A DNA stretch of 64,000 nucleotides from Cunninghamia lanceolata (lineage: Eukaryota; Streptophyta; Pinopsida; Cupressales; Cupressaceae): contig BSBN01000445.1 of the NCBI GenBank assembly GCA_027924645.1, positions 9,345,001 to 9,409,000 on the forward strand. Direction: 5' to 3'. Made by a program: the position numbers and the translations under genes. A model generated the notes under the pieces. It was given only the letters and a program-made list of their open reading frames with translations, searched no databases and was not told where the DNA came from. Below, piece after piece: positions 35,305-48,368 of this stretch; position 1 is the first letter of the stretch; each line of letters starts with the position of its first letter.

Positions 35305-36363
35305 ATGGAGGATAGCTAAGATGAAGGAGCACCTTCAGGGCAATCTGAGTCTAAATTAGACCAAATCTTGACTTTGTTAAAAGAAAGAAGAGCGAGGGTA
35401 GAAACTCTCAAACATAAAGTGGGAGGTCAGTCACAAGACAAGTGAGATGCTTATGATGGGGGTGATGGTGAGAAATGCCATAATGACACCACCCAAAGTG
35501 AGCACAGAGAAAATAACTCTAGGGCTAGACATGAAGGGGATAAGAGGAGCCTTATGGCCATGGAACTATCTCATGACATGAAAAAGGTCCTGCCATCTAA
35601 AGCTCTATGGGGAGCTTTCCAGCTAGCGGGTGAAGCATCCACATGGTCGATGAACAAAAAGATGGAACTAGACTTAAGGTCTATAAGCCTTACTTGGGAC
35701 AGGTTCATAGAACATTTTAGGCAAAGATGGTTGCCTCAATTATTCTATGATTAAAAACTCATAGACTTTCAGAACCTAAAATAGGCTGATATGACTGTAA
35801 ATGAATATTGTGAAAAATTCACCTAACTTTTGAAGTATGTGCTGCAGTATCAACAAGATGAGAAGTTCCATGTTTAGAATTTTATAATGGGGATAAATGT
35901 CTAGATTGGGGGTGAGGTTAATGTTCATGGTCCTACTACTATGGAACAGGTCTAAAAGAAGGCCGTCAAACAAGAACAGAACTTGAAGGCTATGTCGGCC
36001 TATAGAGAAAGAAATCACAAGAGATATAACTGGTCTCAATCTTCTCATTCCTCAAGGAAAAAGGGGAAGAAACATGAATATATTGAGAAAAATGACAAAG
36101 GGGATAAAAATAAACAAACTAAACCTAGAGGAGAGAAAAAGGGGAAGAACCACTTCAGGAAGAATGGAAACAATTTTGGAAAACCTCAAGAGAGGCGAGG
36201 ACCAGTTGGTGGATGCTACACTTGTGGCGGTGATCACTAAGCCAATCAGTGTCCCAACAAATCACAGGGAGCACAACCAAGAGGAAACCCTCTACCCTCT
36301 CAGCAAGTGGCATTCTAGCAATGTATCCAATTGGCCTTGGACAGCTAGCAAGCTGAGTACCAA
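35305..36363 (+). pseudogene. Chromovirus gag, unit 1
   Basis: It starts at the ATG at 35305 (MEDS). The capsid core is LWGAFQLAGEASTWSMNKKM followed by FRQRWLPQLFYD. A 93-bp in-frame deletion between two AAA triplets removes 31 codons kept in unit 2 (44026-44118). A Lys-rich stretch leads to the zinc knuckle CYTCGGDH*ANQC (C-x2-C-x3-H-x4-C), with a stop right after the His. Other stops stand near 35753, 35780, 35824, 35876 and 35953. Dead gene; family assignment good. Confidence 0.75.
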
Positions 36364-39300
36364 ATAACTGCCATAGAGACAACATGTATTTTATTTGGAG
36401 TTCTGATTTTAGTTTTGATTGATACAGGTGCTACGGAATGCTTTATTTCTCCCAAAATTGTAAATAAAATACCTAGAAAAGTAGGATTCATGCAAACACT
36501 TGGTCTGTAGAATATGCAAATCACACCAAGGCTCAAGTAGAGCAATGCTTGTTTGAGGCAAGGGTTGAACTTTTGAGCTTTTCCACAGAAGTAAATCTTT
36601 ATGTAGCCCCACTTGGCTTGTATGATGTTATCCTAGGGATAAATTGGCTATGGAAACATCAAGCCAAAGTAGATTGTTATGCCAAAATAGTTGAATGTCT
36701 GGATGACTTAGGAAACAAAGTCTTTCTCCAAGGGAAACCTAAGGAAGTTAAAATAAGGCAAATTTTTGCCTTGGAAATGAGAAGGGCACAGAGAAAGGGA
36801 TGCCAAATTTTTGTTGTCAAGATGGACAAAATAGATGAATCAGAGGAAACCTAATTCCAAGATGACTTAACATTTTATGAATCCGAAAAACTTAATAAAG
36901 TTGGGATGAAGGAGTCCATAGGTTAGGAAAAATCAAATATGGACAAGTATCCTTTCCTTAGGGACTTTGAGGATGTATTTCTGGATTAGCTACCAGGATT
37001 ACCTCCTAAAAGAGCCTTTGATTTCGCCATTGATATTATTCCTGGGTTAGAACCTATTTCTAAAGCCCCCTACAGAATGACCACAATGGAACTAATGGAG
37101 TTAAAGGCTCAACTGCAAGAGTTGCTAGATAAAGGGTTGATTAGACCCAATGTGTCGCCTTGGGGAGCGCTAGTCATTTTTGTGAAAAAGAAAGAAGACA
37201 CTTTGTAGTTGTGTATAGATTACCGCATGTTAAAGAAAGCAACCATTAAGAATAAATACCCCTTACTTCGCATCGATGATCTTTTTGACCAGATGAGGGG
37301 TGCAATAGTATTTTCCAAGATCAATCTTTGATCTAGATATCACCAATTAAGGTTGAAGGATGAAGACATACATAAGTCAATCTTTAGAACCAAATATGGA
37401 CATTATGAATTCACTGTCCTACTTTTTGGATTGACAAATGCGTCAGCGGCGTTTATGAATCTTATGAATAGTGTGTTCAGAGACTGTCTAGACAAGTTTG
37501 TCTTAGTATTTCTTGATGACATTTTGATCTATTCTAAGAATGAAAAAGAGCATATGCAACATTTGATAATTGTTCTTCAGAGGCTAAGAGAGCATAAGTT
37601 ATATGGTAAGCTCTTTAAGTGTACTTTCTTTCAGAAAGAAGTATAGTATTTGGGTCATATAATTTTAGCTTAGGGGATAGCTTTGGACCCAGCTAAGATT
37701 AAGGCTATTTTGGAATGGCCAGAACCAAGAAATGTACATGAGGTCTAAAGTTTCATGGGCCTTGCTGGTTATTACAGGAAGTTTGTGAAAAAATTCTCTA
37801 AAATCGCACATCCTATAACTTTCTTGCCAAGAAAGGGAAAGAAGTTTGAATGGTCAGAAAAGTGCCAGGAGGCCTTTGACCTACTGAAGGAAAAATTGAC
37901 TTTAGCCCCAATATTGGAAGTACCTAACCCAGAAGATCAATTTGTAGTCATTACCGATGCCTCAGGGGAAGGATTAGGTGGTGTACTAGTCCAGGATGGA
38001 TAGGTCATTGCATATGAATCGCGCAAATTGAAAAAACTATGAACAAAATTATGCCCCATATGATTTAGAACTGGTAGCAGTCATTCATGCACTTCAAATG
38101 TGGAGACACTATCTTCTTGGAAAACCTTTTGAGTTGAAAATAGATCACCGAGGACTCAAATATCTATTCGCTCAACCCATCTTAATGCTCATCAAAGAAG
38201 ATGGTTATATTTCATCTCAGATTATGATTTCAAGAAAAATATATTCAGGGAAAAGAAAATTGAGTGGCAGATGCTTTAAGTAGGAGAAGGCACATCTCCT
38301 CCTTGATCTCTATACATTTTGATTTTAGAAATCAAGTGCCACAAAAATCTAAGGGAGATGATTTTTACATGAAGGTAAAACATGCCCTTGAGGAGAATCC
38401 ATAGAATCTGAAATATGAGGGATTCAACCTTGAACCAGATGGGTTATTAAGGTTTAAAGGAAGGATGTATGTACCTAACTCAGAAGAGTTAAGGAATATG
38501 GTATGGAAATAGGTTCATTCTGCACCATATTGTGGGCATCCTAAATAACCAAGTTACTCGCTGATGTAAAACCTTTATATTTTTGGAAAGGAATGAAGTA
38601 GGATACTGCAAACTTTGTAGCTACTTGTATTGAATACTAAAGGGTGAAGGCAAAAAACCAACACTCGATAGGATTATTATACCCTCATGAAATTCTTGAG
38701 TGGAAATGGAAAATTATAAGCATGGACTTTGTTCAAGGGCTTCCTATGTCAAGGAATAGGCATAATGCTATCTTGGTTGTGGCAGATAGACTCACCAAAG
38801 CCTCCCATTTTATACCTGGAAACTTGATGGATGGGGCACCCATCATTGCTCAGAAATTTGTTCAAGAGATTTTTAGACTACATGGCATACCTAAGAATAT
38901 TATCTCAGATAGGGATGCATGGATGACATCAAGGTTTTGGAAAACCATGTTCTCTTCACTTGGTACTCAGTTGAACACAAGCTCTTCTTATCATCCTAAA
39001 ATGGATGGACAAATTGAAAGGGTGATCCAAGTGTTGGAGGATTTGTTAAGGATGTATTGCATGGATCAACAATACAAGTGGGAGGATTATCTTCCTCCTA
39101 TGGAATTTTCCTACAATAACTCTGACCACTTAGCTATTAAGATGGCACCATTTGAGGCATTATATGGATGGAAGTGTTGAACCCCTATAAGATGGGATAA
39201 GCTAGAAGATAGGGTTAGCCTTGGTCCATAAATGTTAACAGAGATGGAAGAACAAGTCCATCTGATTAAAAGATGGCTAGCGGAAGCCAATGATAGGGAA

Positions 39301-39756
39301 AAGAGTTATGCAAATGCAAAGTGTATTGAAAGGCATTTCACTATGGGAGATAAAATGCTCCTAAGGGTAAAACCTCAAAAAAAGCTCCATTAAATTTGGA
39401 AATATGTCCAAACTGGCACCAAGATACGTGGGTCCTTTTGAAGTTCTAGAAGAAGTCAACTTGGTAGCATATAGAATTTCTCTACCGCCAGCACTTGCCT
39501 TGATGCATAATGTGTTTATTGTTTCATATTTAAAAAAGTTTAATTCTGTTGATAATCAAATTGCTATACTTGTCTACTAGTGAAGGACCTAGGAGTGGTG
39601 GTGATCGAGCCCATCAAGGTGCTCGAAACGCGTAAGCTACGGTTAGGAAACAAGGAAATAACATAGTGCAAGGTCTAGTGGGACCAATATGCAGAGGAAA
39701 ATGCCACCTGGGAAAATTATGATGACTTTCATGCTAGATTTCCTCATATTTTTTGA
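36364..39756 (+). pseudogene. Chromovirus pol, unit 1 (PR-RT-RH-IN-chromodomain)
   Basis: Protease keeps VLIDTGATECF with the catalytic DTG at 36421-36429. RT has the primer-grip lead [31 protein letters not shown] and the active-site FLDD (near 37512). RNase H has VVITDASGEGLGGVL. Integrase has CIEY (second knuckle Cys lost), MDFVQGLPMSR, SDRDAWMTSRFW and GQIERVIQVLED, so the D, D and E remain. The tail WDQYAEENATWENYDDF matches the end of a chromodomain, and the frame ends at 39756. More than ten stops, many at former CAG, CAA or CGA codons (for example 37201-37320, 37645, 38001, 39178), and one frameshift near 39580. Confidence 0.8.
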
Positions 39757-39819
39757 AACATTTGTTATTATGCTCTTGAAAACATTTCCTTCTTATATTG
39801 GTTTATCTTTAAGACAATT

Positions 39820-39853
39820 AATCATCGGGGACGATGATTCTTTTGGGGGGAGA
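39820..39853 (+). other. Hairpin plus polypurine tract 1
   Basis: AATCATCG (39820-39827) and CGATGATT (39832-39839) pair across GGGA. The polypurine tract GGGGGGAGA (39845-39853) follows, three bases before the LTR. The tract is standard. The hairpin is conserved in units 2 and 3. Confidence 0.7.
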
Positions 39854-39855
39854 TA

Positions 39856-42800
39856 TGTTACATCCCCAATTTACAATTAGACTTAATCATTAACTTGGCA
39901 TGATAATCAGGAGGACTAGTCATAGCTAACTAATTTAATATTGTGGAAATATCTGATTTAATTTTTGATTATGAAGTTAATGATTGATGATAATTAGTTT
40001 TGTAAATTAATTGCTTTATATTATGGGATATGATAATGAAGCACTAATCATGATCTTGTGGTCATGGGTGTGAACAGGAAAATGTAATGTCCTTTGAAGA
40101 AGGAAGGAGAGTATCATCTTGGAGGAAGTGTTAGACATTGAGATATGAGGTTGATTAGCCATCTAGGTATTGTCTTCTATGTCCTTCTAAATCCCTTCAT
40201 AGGTTGTCTTGAGTCATGTCTCTTTTCTTAGTATTTATGTTCTTTGTAAGTCATTATATCGTTGGTGCTATCAAGACTAGTTATGATGGCTAGATGATGT
40301 TCTCGGAACATCATCTGTAGTTGAGAGACAATCATGTTAAGAGATGAGGAGGTCTATAGTTATCCTTTTGTTTTCAGGGATATTATTCCCTAGTCATTTG
40401 ACTAAGGATCATAGTCGATTTCAGGGGAGTATTACTCGACCCCGACAACTGATGATCTTGTTGTGAATCATTTTGTGATTTCAATTCTATAGTAATAATC
40501 CTTATTATTAAATATGTATTGTATAACCCTTATCTTTAAGTAAGGATGAATATGTATATCTATTAGAGGGAACCTCTTTATAGGTTGACTTCAATTATAT
40601 TGTAATTATTTTACTTATCCTATTATTCAATGTTATCGAATAGTAATAATTTGTTGATAGTTGGCCTTGAAGAGTGAAGGAGAGCTCTGAGCTCATCCTT
40701 CTCAGGTGCATGATGCTTTGATCAAGCCACTTTTTAAGGAACTGACCAAGTGGGGTGGTAGTTTCCACCCAAATCGGCATGCCAGAATCGGCGGATAACA
40801 AGTTTTGTTTTCATTTTTGTGAGGGAGGTTTTTGAATAGTAAGTTTTTTGATGTTGGGGTTTTGGTGAAGAGGGTGGCGAAGTTCTTCTAGAAAGAACAC
40901 AGAGAAAAGAAGCTCAGAGCAGCTTGAACTGGACTCAGTGTGGGACTACATCACTTTCAAAATTCTTGTCCAAGTAAAATGGTGGACATTGTTTCCATTT
41001 TCTTTCGGTTTGACAAGCAATAACTCTGTTGAACTTCTATTAGAGAACATATGGCATTATGTTTCCCTATTTTATAGATAACATAGAGGCAGGAGTCTTG
41101 TGAGTCAAAGCCCATGAATTTGATATTATCTTCGTAGCTGTAGCTCAAGGCCGAGATGGCCGAGCTCATATTGTATTAAAGCATTATTTCATTTTAGAGG
41201 TTTAGAGCCATAAGACCAAGCCATATCATATTAATTCTTTCTTGAGAATAGGATCAAAGCCATTATGGCTGAGCCATCTTACATTGCAATCTTTTCCTGA
41301 GACTAAGCTCGAGGCTTAAAAGTTGAGCAACAACTTATTATGTTTTTATTGTGGCATAAGCTTGAGGCCATAAGGCTGAGCTGTATAGAGTTATACTATT
41401 TTATGTGTCTTAGCTCAAGGTCTTATGACCAAGCTTTAATGCATTATACATCATATGATAGCCAGTGCTCAAAGTCGTTATGGTTGTGCATGCTTTCTAA
41501 ATATATCAAGCACTTGTCGATTAACGACGTAGTTAGAGCCTAAGTGCTCTCAACATGGGAAGTGTCAAATATCTGGTAATGATTCCAGTTAAATGATTTA
41601 GCCTATACTTGTATCATACAATCACTTGACCATGGTGACATTCATAAAGGCACTTAAACATCATTGTGTTTGCAACACTTAAACTAGTAACAAGTTTAAC
41701 TTGCATGGAAACCTGATTGTGGATTAAAATAAGGGTTATTAAAAATAGTCAAGAATGTACTGCTTACCCTTGACTATAGAAGTGGAGAGAACACTTAAGA
41801 TCATGGTCTTATCATGTAGTAGCGTGTTTGTGCTAAGGGAATAATATAGACTTGTTCTATGTATGAAAATTAAGATCTATTCAGTTATTGTTACAAGTTA
41901 TGATTCTTTTGTTTTACTCATTCATAAATTAATAAGAATGGAGTTTAGCACCCTAAACTCGTAAAGGTAATAAGAGCTATTTAGCATTATGAAACCATTA
42001 TATTCTACTAAGGCAAGGTATGTCATGATTACCATGATTATGACTTCATCATATATTATGATTTGTTATCAAATTTGTAGACCATAGAAGACCCAAGGTG
42101 GTAAAAATTGGTCAATTTTTGATATGAATTGAAAGAGGAACAAGGTGACAAGGAGTCACTAGTTCCTTGTTACGAAAGTAACCCATTTAGTTGTAACCAA
42201 TCTATGACGGGAGTCGAATGTCTAGGTATGGACAATGAATCGAATTGATCCCACTCATACTAGACCTAGAGAACAAGATCGATGAGAACTTACTATAGGA
42301 CATGACAACTTATAGGTCAAGCTAGGGTGGTGGACATATGACAAAATTCATTGTGCAACGTGTATGTATGTAAATCTTTGGCCAAAGTAATGGATCCATC
42401 TCTGCATGCATTGTTAGTCCACAGTTTTCCAGATGGCCTAGTGTCTCTAGTAGTGTCTCACATAGCTAGAGTGGATCTATAGTGTGTGACCATGAGACAT
42501 TAGGAAGGACACAACACCAGATACTCAGATGGCTAACCTAATGGTTTCTAATGTCTAACCTTTCTGTGAAGGGTAGGGCCACTTCTAGTTAGGAAGTTAA
42601 ATAGGGGACCACAGGTCTATGGTTGGAGGAAAAGCACTAGGATGATGCTCTCCTTCTGAAGCACGAGACAAGCTGAGGCTTATGGAAAAAATGTCATTGG
42701 TTCTAGATACAGTAATTGCATTTATGACAAGAGGGTGTATTGTAATATATTAATTGATCTATGATGCCTTGAGCATATCTTGTACTTGATTAGTGATGGT

Positions 42801-42994
42801 TACTCACTAAATATTTGTAATTAATAATTGAAATGTAAGCTTTGTTATAACTTGAATAGAATGACATGCTTAATTGATACAAAGATTATGTTTTTTTGTA
42901 TAAAATTGATTAGCTTAATCTTCTTGTTAACTAATTGCTTGATTAAGATACTTGATTATGTTAAATCTTGAGCATTATGGATAGTGATGTTACA
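39856..42994 (+). repeat. Chromovirus LTR 2 (3139 bp)
   Basis: TGTTACATCCCC to GATGTTACA. It shares variants with LTR 4 that differ from LTRs 1 and 3, for example CCTAGAGAAC at 42265 (CCTAGTGAAC in 1 and 3), GTCAAATATC at 41565 (GTCGAATATC in 1 and 3) and GACCATGAG at 42488. It acts as the right LTR of unit 1 and the left LTR of unit 2. Confidence 0.85.
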
Positions 42995-42996
42995 TA

Positions 42997-43008
42997 TGGT
43001 ATCAGAGC
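42997..43008 (+). other. Primer-binding site 2 (tRNA iMet)
   Basis: Intact TGGTATCAGAGC two bases after LTR 2. Confidence 0.9.
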
Positions 43009-43196
43009 TACCAGGTTCAATACATGGACCTAATGAGCTCACTATTTGATGATTATTTGTATCCAACATTAAGTATGGTAATGATTGGATGTTCTATACC
43101 AGAATGGTAAAAATTACAACCACACCTTGAAAGAAGGTAACTAAACATGGACGTTACCTACATCAACAAAAGATCTTGAAGGCATGAGCCTTAAGG

Positions 43197-43463
43197 ATGA
43201 AGAAACTTGAACAAATTGGCTGCCTGGTAGGAGCATGGTTATTTGATGAGGAAACTTTCTTTGATGCGGTGAAACACATCAAGAAGGAGTTAAGGAAAGA
43301 TGAAAGGATGGCTACCCCTAACTCTACTAATGCATCAAAAACACCCTCTACCCCTAAAGCACCAGCTAAGGGAAATAACCCTAAAAATTGTAATGTACTT
43401 AAGGAGGATGTGAAGGAATACCAGTGTGTATCCTCACCTCCTAAGATTGAAAAGAAACTATGA
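43197..43463 (+). CDS. 88-codon leader ORF, unit 2 (open)
   Basis: An open frame of 88 codons, MKKLEQIGCLVGAWLF to PPKIEKKL, between primer site and gag. The N-terminal half is amphipathic (DEETFFDAVKHIKKELRKDE). The middle is Ser/Thr/Pro/Lys-rich (NASKTPSTPKAPAKG). Units 1 and 4 keep exactly the same length despite stops, and unit 3 keeps only its first ten codons before a deletion. I do not recognise it. It could be a leader protein, an upstream ORF that tunes gag translation, or part of an older longer gag. Whether it is expressed is unknown, since the element is dead. Confidence 0.45.
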   Translation: MKKLEQIGCLVGAWLFDEETFFDAVKHIKKELRKDERMATPNSTNASKTPSTPKAPAKGNNPKNCNVLKEDVKEYQCVSSPPKIEKKL

Positions 43464-43729
43464 ATATGGGAAGTTATCCCAAATTGTAAATGACTTGTAG
43501 TAGCAAGGTATAAACATTGTTTTGTAATTTTGATGGATTATATGTAATCCAATGGAAACTATAATGCAAAGGCAAATTTTAACAATCTTTCCTTTCTTGT
43601 TAAAGATTACATGAATGTGAATAAATTTTTAAAATGAATGAATTGAATAACATGGAAAAACTAATCCTTGATTAATCTAGAAACTTTAGGAAGAAGTAGA
43701 TTGCAGCAAGGGTTCAAATTAGAACTAGA

Positions 43730-44884
43730 ATGGAGGATAGACGAGATGAAGGAGCACCTTCAGGACAATCCAAGTCTAAATTAGACCAAATCTTAACTTT
43801 GTTAAAAGAAACAAGAGCCAACATAGAAACTCTAGAACATAAAGTGGGAGGTCAGTCAAAAGATAGGTGAGATGCTTATGATGGGGGTGATGGCGAGGAA
43901 CACCATAATGACACCACCCAAAGTGAGCATGGAGAAAATAACTCTGCGGCTAGATAGGAAGGGGATAAGAGGAGCCTTATGGCCTGGAATTGTCTCATGA
44001 CATGAAAAAGGTCATGCCACCTAAATTTGATGGATTCATAAGTGAAGATGCTGTGGAGGCATGGCTTGTGGAAATGGAAAAATATTTTGAAATCATAAAT
44101 TATAATGAGGTTACCAAAGCTATGTGGGGAGCTTTCCAACTAGTGGGTGAAGCATCCACATGGTGGATGAACAAAAAGATGGAACTAGGCTTGAGGTCTA
44201 CAAGCCTTACATGGGACAGGTTCATATAACTTTTTAGGCAAAGATGGTTGCCTCAACTATTCTATGATAAAAAACTCATAGACTTTCAGAACCTGAAATA
44301 GGCTAATATGACTATAAATGAATATTGGGAAAAATTCACCCGACTATTGAAGTATGTGCCGCAGTATCAACAAGATGAGAAGTTCCATGTTTGGAAGTTT
44401 ATAATGGGGTTAAACACACAGATTGGGGGTGAGGTTAATTTTTAGGGTCCTACTACTATGGAACAAGTCTACGAGAAGGCCGTCAAACAAGAACAGAACC
44501 TAAAGGCTATGTCGGCCTATAGAGAAAGAAATTGCAAGAGATGTAACTATTCTCAATCTTCTCATTCCTCAAGGAAAAAGGGGAAGAAATAGGAATATAC
44601 TTAGAAAAATGACAAAGGGGCCACAAATAAACAAATTGAATCCAGAGGAGAGAAAAGGGGGAATAACCACTTCAGGAAGAATGGAAACAATTCTGGCAAA
44701 CCTCAAGAGAGGTGAGGACCAGTTGGTGGATGATACACTTGTGGTGGTGATCACTACGCCAATCAGTGTCCCAATAAATCACAGGGAGCACAACCAAGAG
44801 GAAACCCTCTACCCTCTTAGGAAGTGGCATTATAGCAACATATCCATGCGGCCTTGGACAATCGACAAGCTGAGTACCAAATAA
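43730..44884 (+). pseudogene. Chromovirus gag, unit 2
   Basis: It starts at the ATG at 43730 (MEDRRDEGAPSG), with a short helix LDQILTLLKETRANIETLEH. The capsid core is VMPPKFDGFISEDAVEAWLV, then WGAFQLVGEASTWWMNKKME and FRQRWLPQLFYDKKLIDFQN. The knuckle frame reads *YTCGGDHYANQC, its first Cys changed to a stop. Stops near 43867, 43955, 44227, 44299, 44445 and 44590 and a small frameshift near 43985 kill it. The stops AAA-TAG and ACT-TAG at 44588-44604 and the TGA in the knuckle recur in unit 4 but not in unit 1. Confidence 0.75.
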
Positions 44885-47800
44885 CTCCTGTAGAGACAAC
44901 AAGTATTTTATTTGGAGTTTTGATTTCAGTTTTGATTGATAAAGGAGCTACGAAATGCTTTATTTCTCCCAAAATTTTAAATAAAATAGCTAGAAAAGTA
45001 GGATTCATGGCAAACACTTGGTCTATAGAATATGCAAATCACACCAAGGCTCAAGTAGAGAAATGCCTGTTTGGGGCTAGGGTTGAACTTTGGAGCTTTT
45101 CCATGGAAATAAATCTTTATGTAGCCCCACTTGGCTCGTATGATGTTATCCTAGGGATAAATTGGCTATGGAAACATCGAGCCAAAGTAGATTGTTATGC
45201 CAAAATAGTTGAATATCAGGATGACTTAGGAAACAAAGTCTTTCTCCAAGGGAAACCTACAGAAGTTAAAATAAGGTAAATTTGTGCCTTACAAATGAAA
45301 AGGGCACAGAGAAAGGGATGCCAACTTTTTGCTGTTAAGATGGTAAAAATAGATGAATCAGAGGAAACCTACTTCCAAGATGACTTAACATTTTATGAAT
45401 CCCAAAAACTTAATAAAGTTGGGATGGAGTCCATAGGTCAAGAAAGATCAGATGTGCATATGTATCCTTTCCTTAGGGACTTTGAGGATGTATTTTCAGA
45501 TGAGCTACCGTGATTACCTCCTAAAAGAACCTTTGATTTCACCATTGATATTATTCATGGGTTAGAACCTATTTCTAAAGCCCCTTATAGAATGACCACA
45601 ACTGAACTAATGGAGTACTACAAGAGTTGCCAGATAAAGAGTTGATTAGACCCAATGTGTCACCTTGAGGAGCACTAGTCATTTTTGCGAAAAAGAAAGA
45701 TGTCACTTTGCAGTTGTGAATAGATTACCACATGTTCAAGAAAGCAACCATTAAGAATAAATACTCCTTACCTTGCATCAATGATCTTTTTGACCAGATG
45801 ATGGGTGCAATAGTATTTTCCAAGATCGATCTTCGATCTGGATATCACTAATTGAGGTTGAACAATGAAGACATCCGTAAGACAACCTTTAGAACTAGAT
45901 ATGGACATTATGAATTCACTTTCCCACCTTTTGGATTGACAAATATGCCAATGGCATTTATGAATCTTATGAACAGTGTGTTTAGAGACTGTCTAGACGA
46001 GTTTGTCTTAGTATTTCTTGATGACATTTTGATCTATTCTAAGAATGAAGAAGAGCATATGCAGCATCTGAGAATTATTCTTCAGAGGCTAAGAGAGCAT
46101 AAGTTATATGGTAAGCTCTCTAAGTGTACTTTCTTTGAGAAAGAAGTATAGTATTTGGGTCATATAATTTCAGCTCAGGGGATAGCTGTGGACCCACCCA
46201 AGATTAAGGCTATCTCAGAATGGCCAAAACCAAGAAATTTACATGAGGTCTGAAGTTTCATGGGCCTTGCTGGTTATTACAGGAAGTTTGTGAAAAACTT
46301 CTGTAAAATTGTACATCCTATAACTTTCTTGCAAAGAAAGGGCAAGAAGTTTGAATGGTCAGAAAAGTGCTAGGAGGACTTTGACCTATTGAAGGAAAAA
46401 TTGACTTCAACCCCAATATTGGAAGTACCTGACCCAAAAGGTCAATTTGAAGTCATTACTGATACCTCAGGGGAAGGCTTAGGTGGTGTACTAGTCCAGG
46501 ATCGACAAGTCATTGCATATGAATCACGCAAACTAAAAAACTATGAACAAAATTATGCCCCACATGATTTAGAACTAGCAGTAGTCATTCTTACACTTCA
46601 AATGTGGAGACACTATCTTCTTGGAAAACCTTTTAAGTTGAAAATAGATCACTAGGGACTCAAATATCTGTTCACTCAACCCCATCTTAATTCTCATCAA
46701 AGAAGATGGTTAGAATTCATCTCAAATTATGATTGAGATTAAATATATTTAGGGAAAAGAAAATTGAGTGGCAGATGCTTTAAGTAGGAGAAGGCACATC
46801 TCCTTCATGATCTATATACATTCTGATTTTAGAAATCAGGTGCTACAAAAATCTAAGGGAGATGAGTTTTATGAATAGGTAAAACGGGCCCTTGAGGAGA
46901 ATCCATAGAATCTAAAATATGAGGGATTCAACCTTGAACCAGATGGGTTATTAAGGTTTAAAGGAAGGATGTATGTACCTAAGTCAGCAGAGTTAAGGAA
47001 TATGGTATTGAAAGAGTTTCATTCTGCACCATATTTTGGGCATCCTGGAGTAACCAAGTTACTCCCTGATGTAAAACCTTTATATGTTTTGAAAGGAATG
47101 AAGAGGGATGCTACAAACTTTGTAGCTACTTGTATTGAATGCCAAAGGGTGAAGGCAGAACACCAACACCTGGCAAGATTATTATACCCTCATGAAATTC
47201 CTGAGTGGAAATGGCAAATTATAATCATGGACTTTGTGCAAGGGCTTCCTATGTCAAGGAATAGGCACAATGCTATCTTGGTTGTGGTGGATAGACTCAC
47301 CAAATCCACCCATTTTATACCTGTAAACTTGACAGATGGGGCACCCATCATTGCTCAAAAAATTGTTCAAGACATTTTTAGACTGCATGACATACCTAAG
47401 AATATTATCTTGGATAGGGATGCACAAATGACATCAAGGTTTTGGAAAACCTTGTTCACATCACTTGGTACTCAGTTGAATATAAGCTCTGCTTATCATC
47501 TTGAAATGGATGGACAAATTGAAAGAGTGAACCAAGTGTTGGAGGACTTGTTAAGGATGTATGGCATGGATCAGCAATACAAGTGGGAGGATTATCTTCC
47601 TCCCATGAAATTTCCCTACAATAACTCTTATCACTCAACCATTAAGATGGTACCATTTGAGGCATTTTATGGATGGAAGTGTCGAACTCCTATAAGCTGG
47701 GATAAGCTAGAAGATAGGGTTAGCCTTGGTCCAGAAATGCTAACAGAGATGGAAGAACAAGTCCATCTAATTAAAAGAAGGCTAGCGGAAGCCAATGATA

Positions 47801-48269
47801 GGCAAAAGAGTTATGTGGATGCAAAGTGTATTGAAAAGCATTTCACATTGGGAGATAAAGTGCCCCTAAGGGTAAAACCTTAGAAAAGATCAATTAAATT
47901 TGGAAATACCTCCAAATTGGTACCAAGATACGTGGGTTCTTTTGAAGTTCTAGAAGAAGTCAACATAGTAGCATATAGAATTGCTCTACCTCCATTACTT
48001 GCCATGATGCATAATGTGTTTCATTTTTCATATTTAAAAAAGTTTAATTTTGCTGATAATCAAATTCCTATGCTTGATTGGAATACTCTACAAGTGAAGG
48101 ACCTAGGAGTGCTGGTTATCAAGCCCATCAAGGTGCTTGAAGTGTGTAAGCTACGCTTACGAAACAAGGAAATAACACAGTGCAAGGTCCAGTGGGACCA
48201 ATATGCAGAGGAAAATGCCACCTGGAAAATTATGATGACTTTCATGCTAGATTTCCTCATCTTTTTTGA
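44885..48269 (+). pseudogene. Chromovirus pol, unit 2 (PR-RT-RH-IN-chromodomain)
   Basis: Protease reads VLIDKGATKCF: the catalytic DTG is DKG, so it would be inactive. Unit 4 has the same change. RT keeps FLDD (near 46018) and [12 protein letters not shown]. RNase H keeps ITDTSGEGLGGVL. The integrase is the longest open piece of the chain (304 codons, 46969-47883): EFHSAPYFGHPGV and CIECQRVKAEHQH form the HHCC zinc site, then MDFVQGLPMSR, DRDAQMTSRFW and GQIERVNQVLED. The tail AEENATWK has lost one G, shifting the chromodomain frame; the correct frame ends at 48269. Stops stand near 45700-45850, 46149, 46250, 46370, 46650 and 47881. Confidence 0.8.
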
Positions 48270-48332
48270 AACATTTGTTATTATGCTTTTGAAAACATTT
48301 CCTTATTATGTTGGTTTACCTTTAAGACAATT

Positions 48333-48366
48333 AATCATCAGGGATGATGATTCTTATGGGGGGAGA
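48333..48366 (+). other. Hairpin plus polypurine tract 2
   Basis: AATCATCA (48333-48340) pairs perfectly with TGATGATT (48345-48352). Both CG pairs of unit 1 are changed here in a way that keeps pairing. Polypurine tract GGGGGGAGA at 48358-48366. Confidence 0.7.
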
Positions 48367-48368
48367 TA

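Noticed and set aside
36052..36385. Minus-strand ORFs over the gag zinc-knuckle region, repeated at 44569-44902 and 59602-59935
   Set aside because: Antisense shadows of the Lys-rich gag tail; the plus strand carries the recognisable knuckle.
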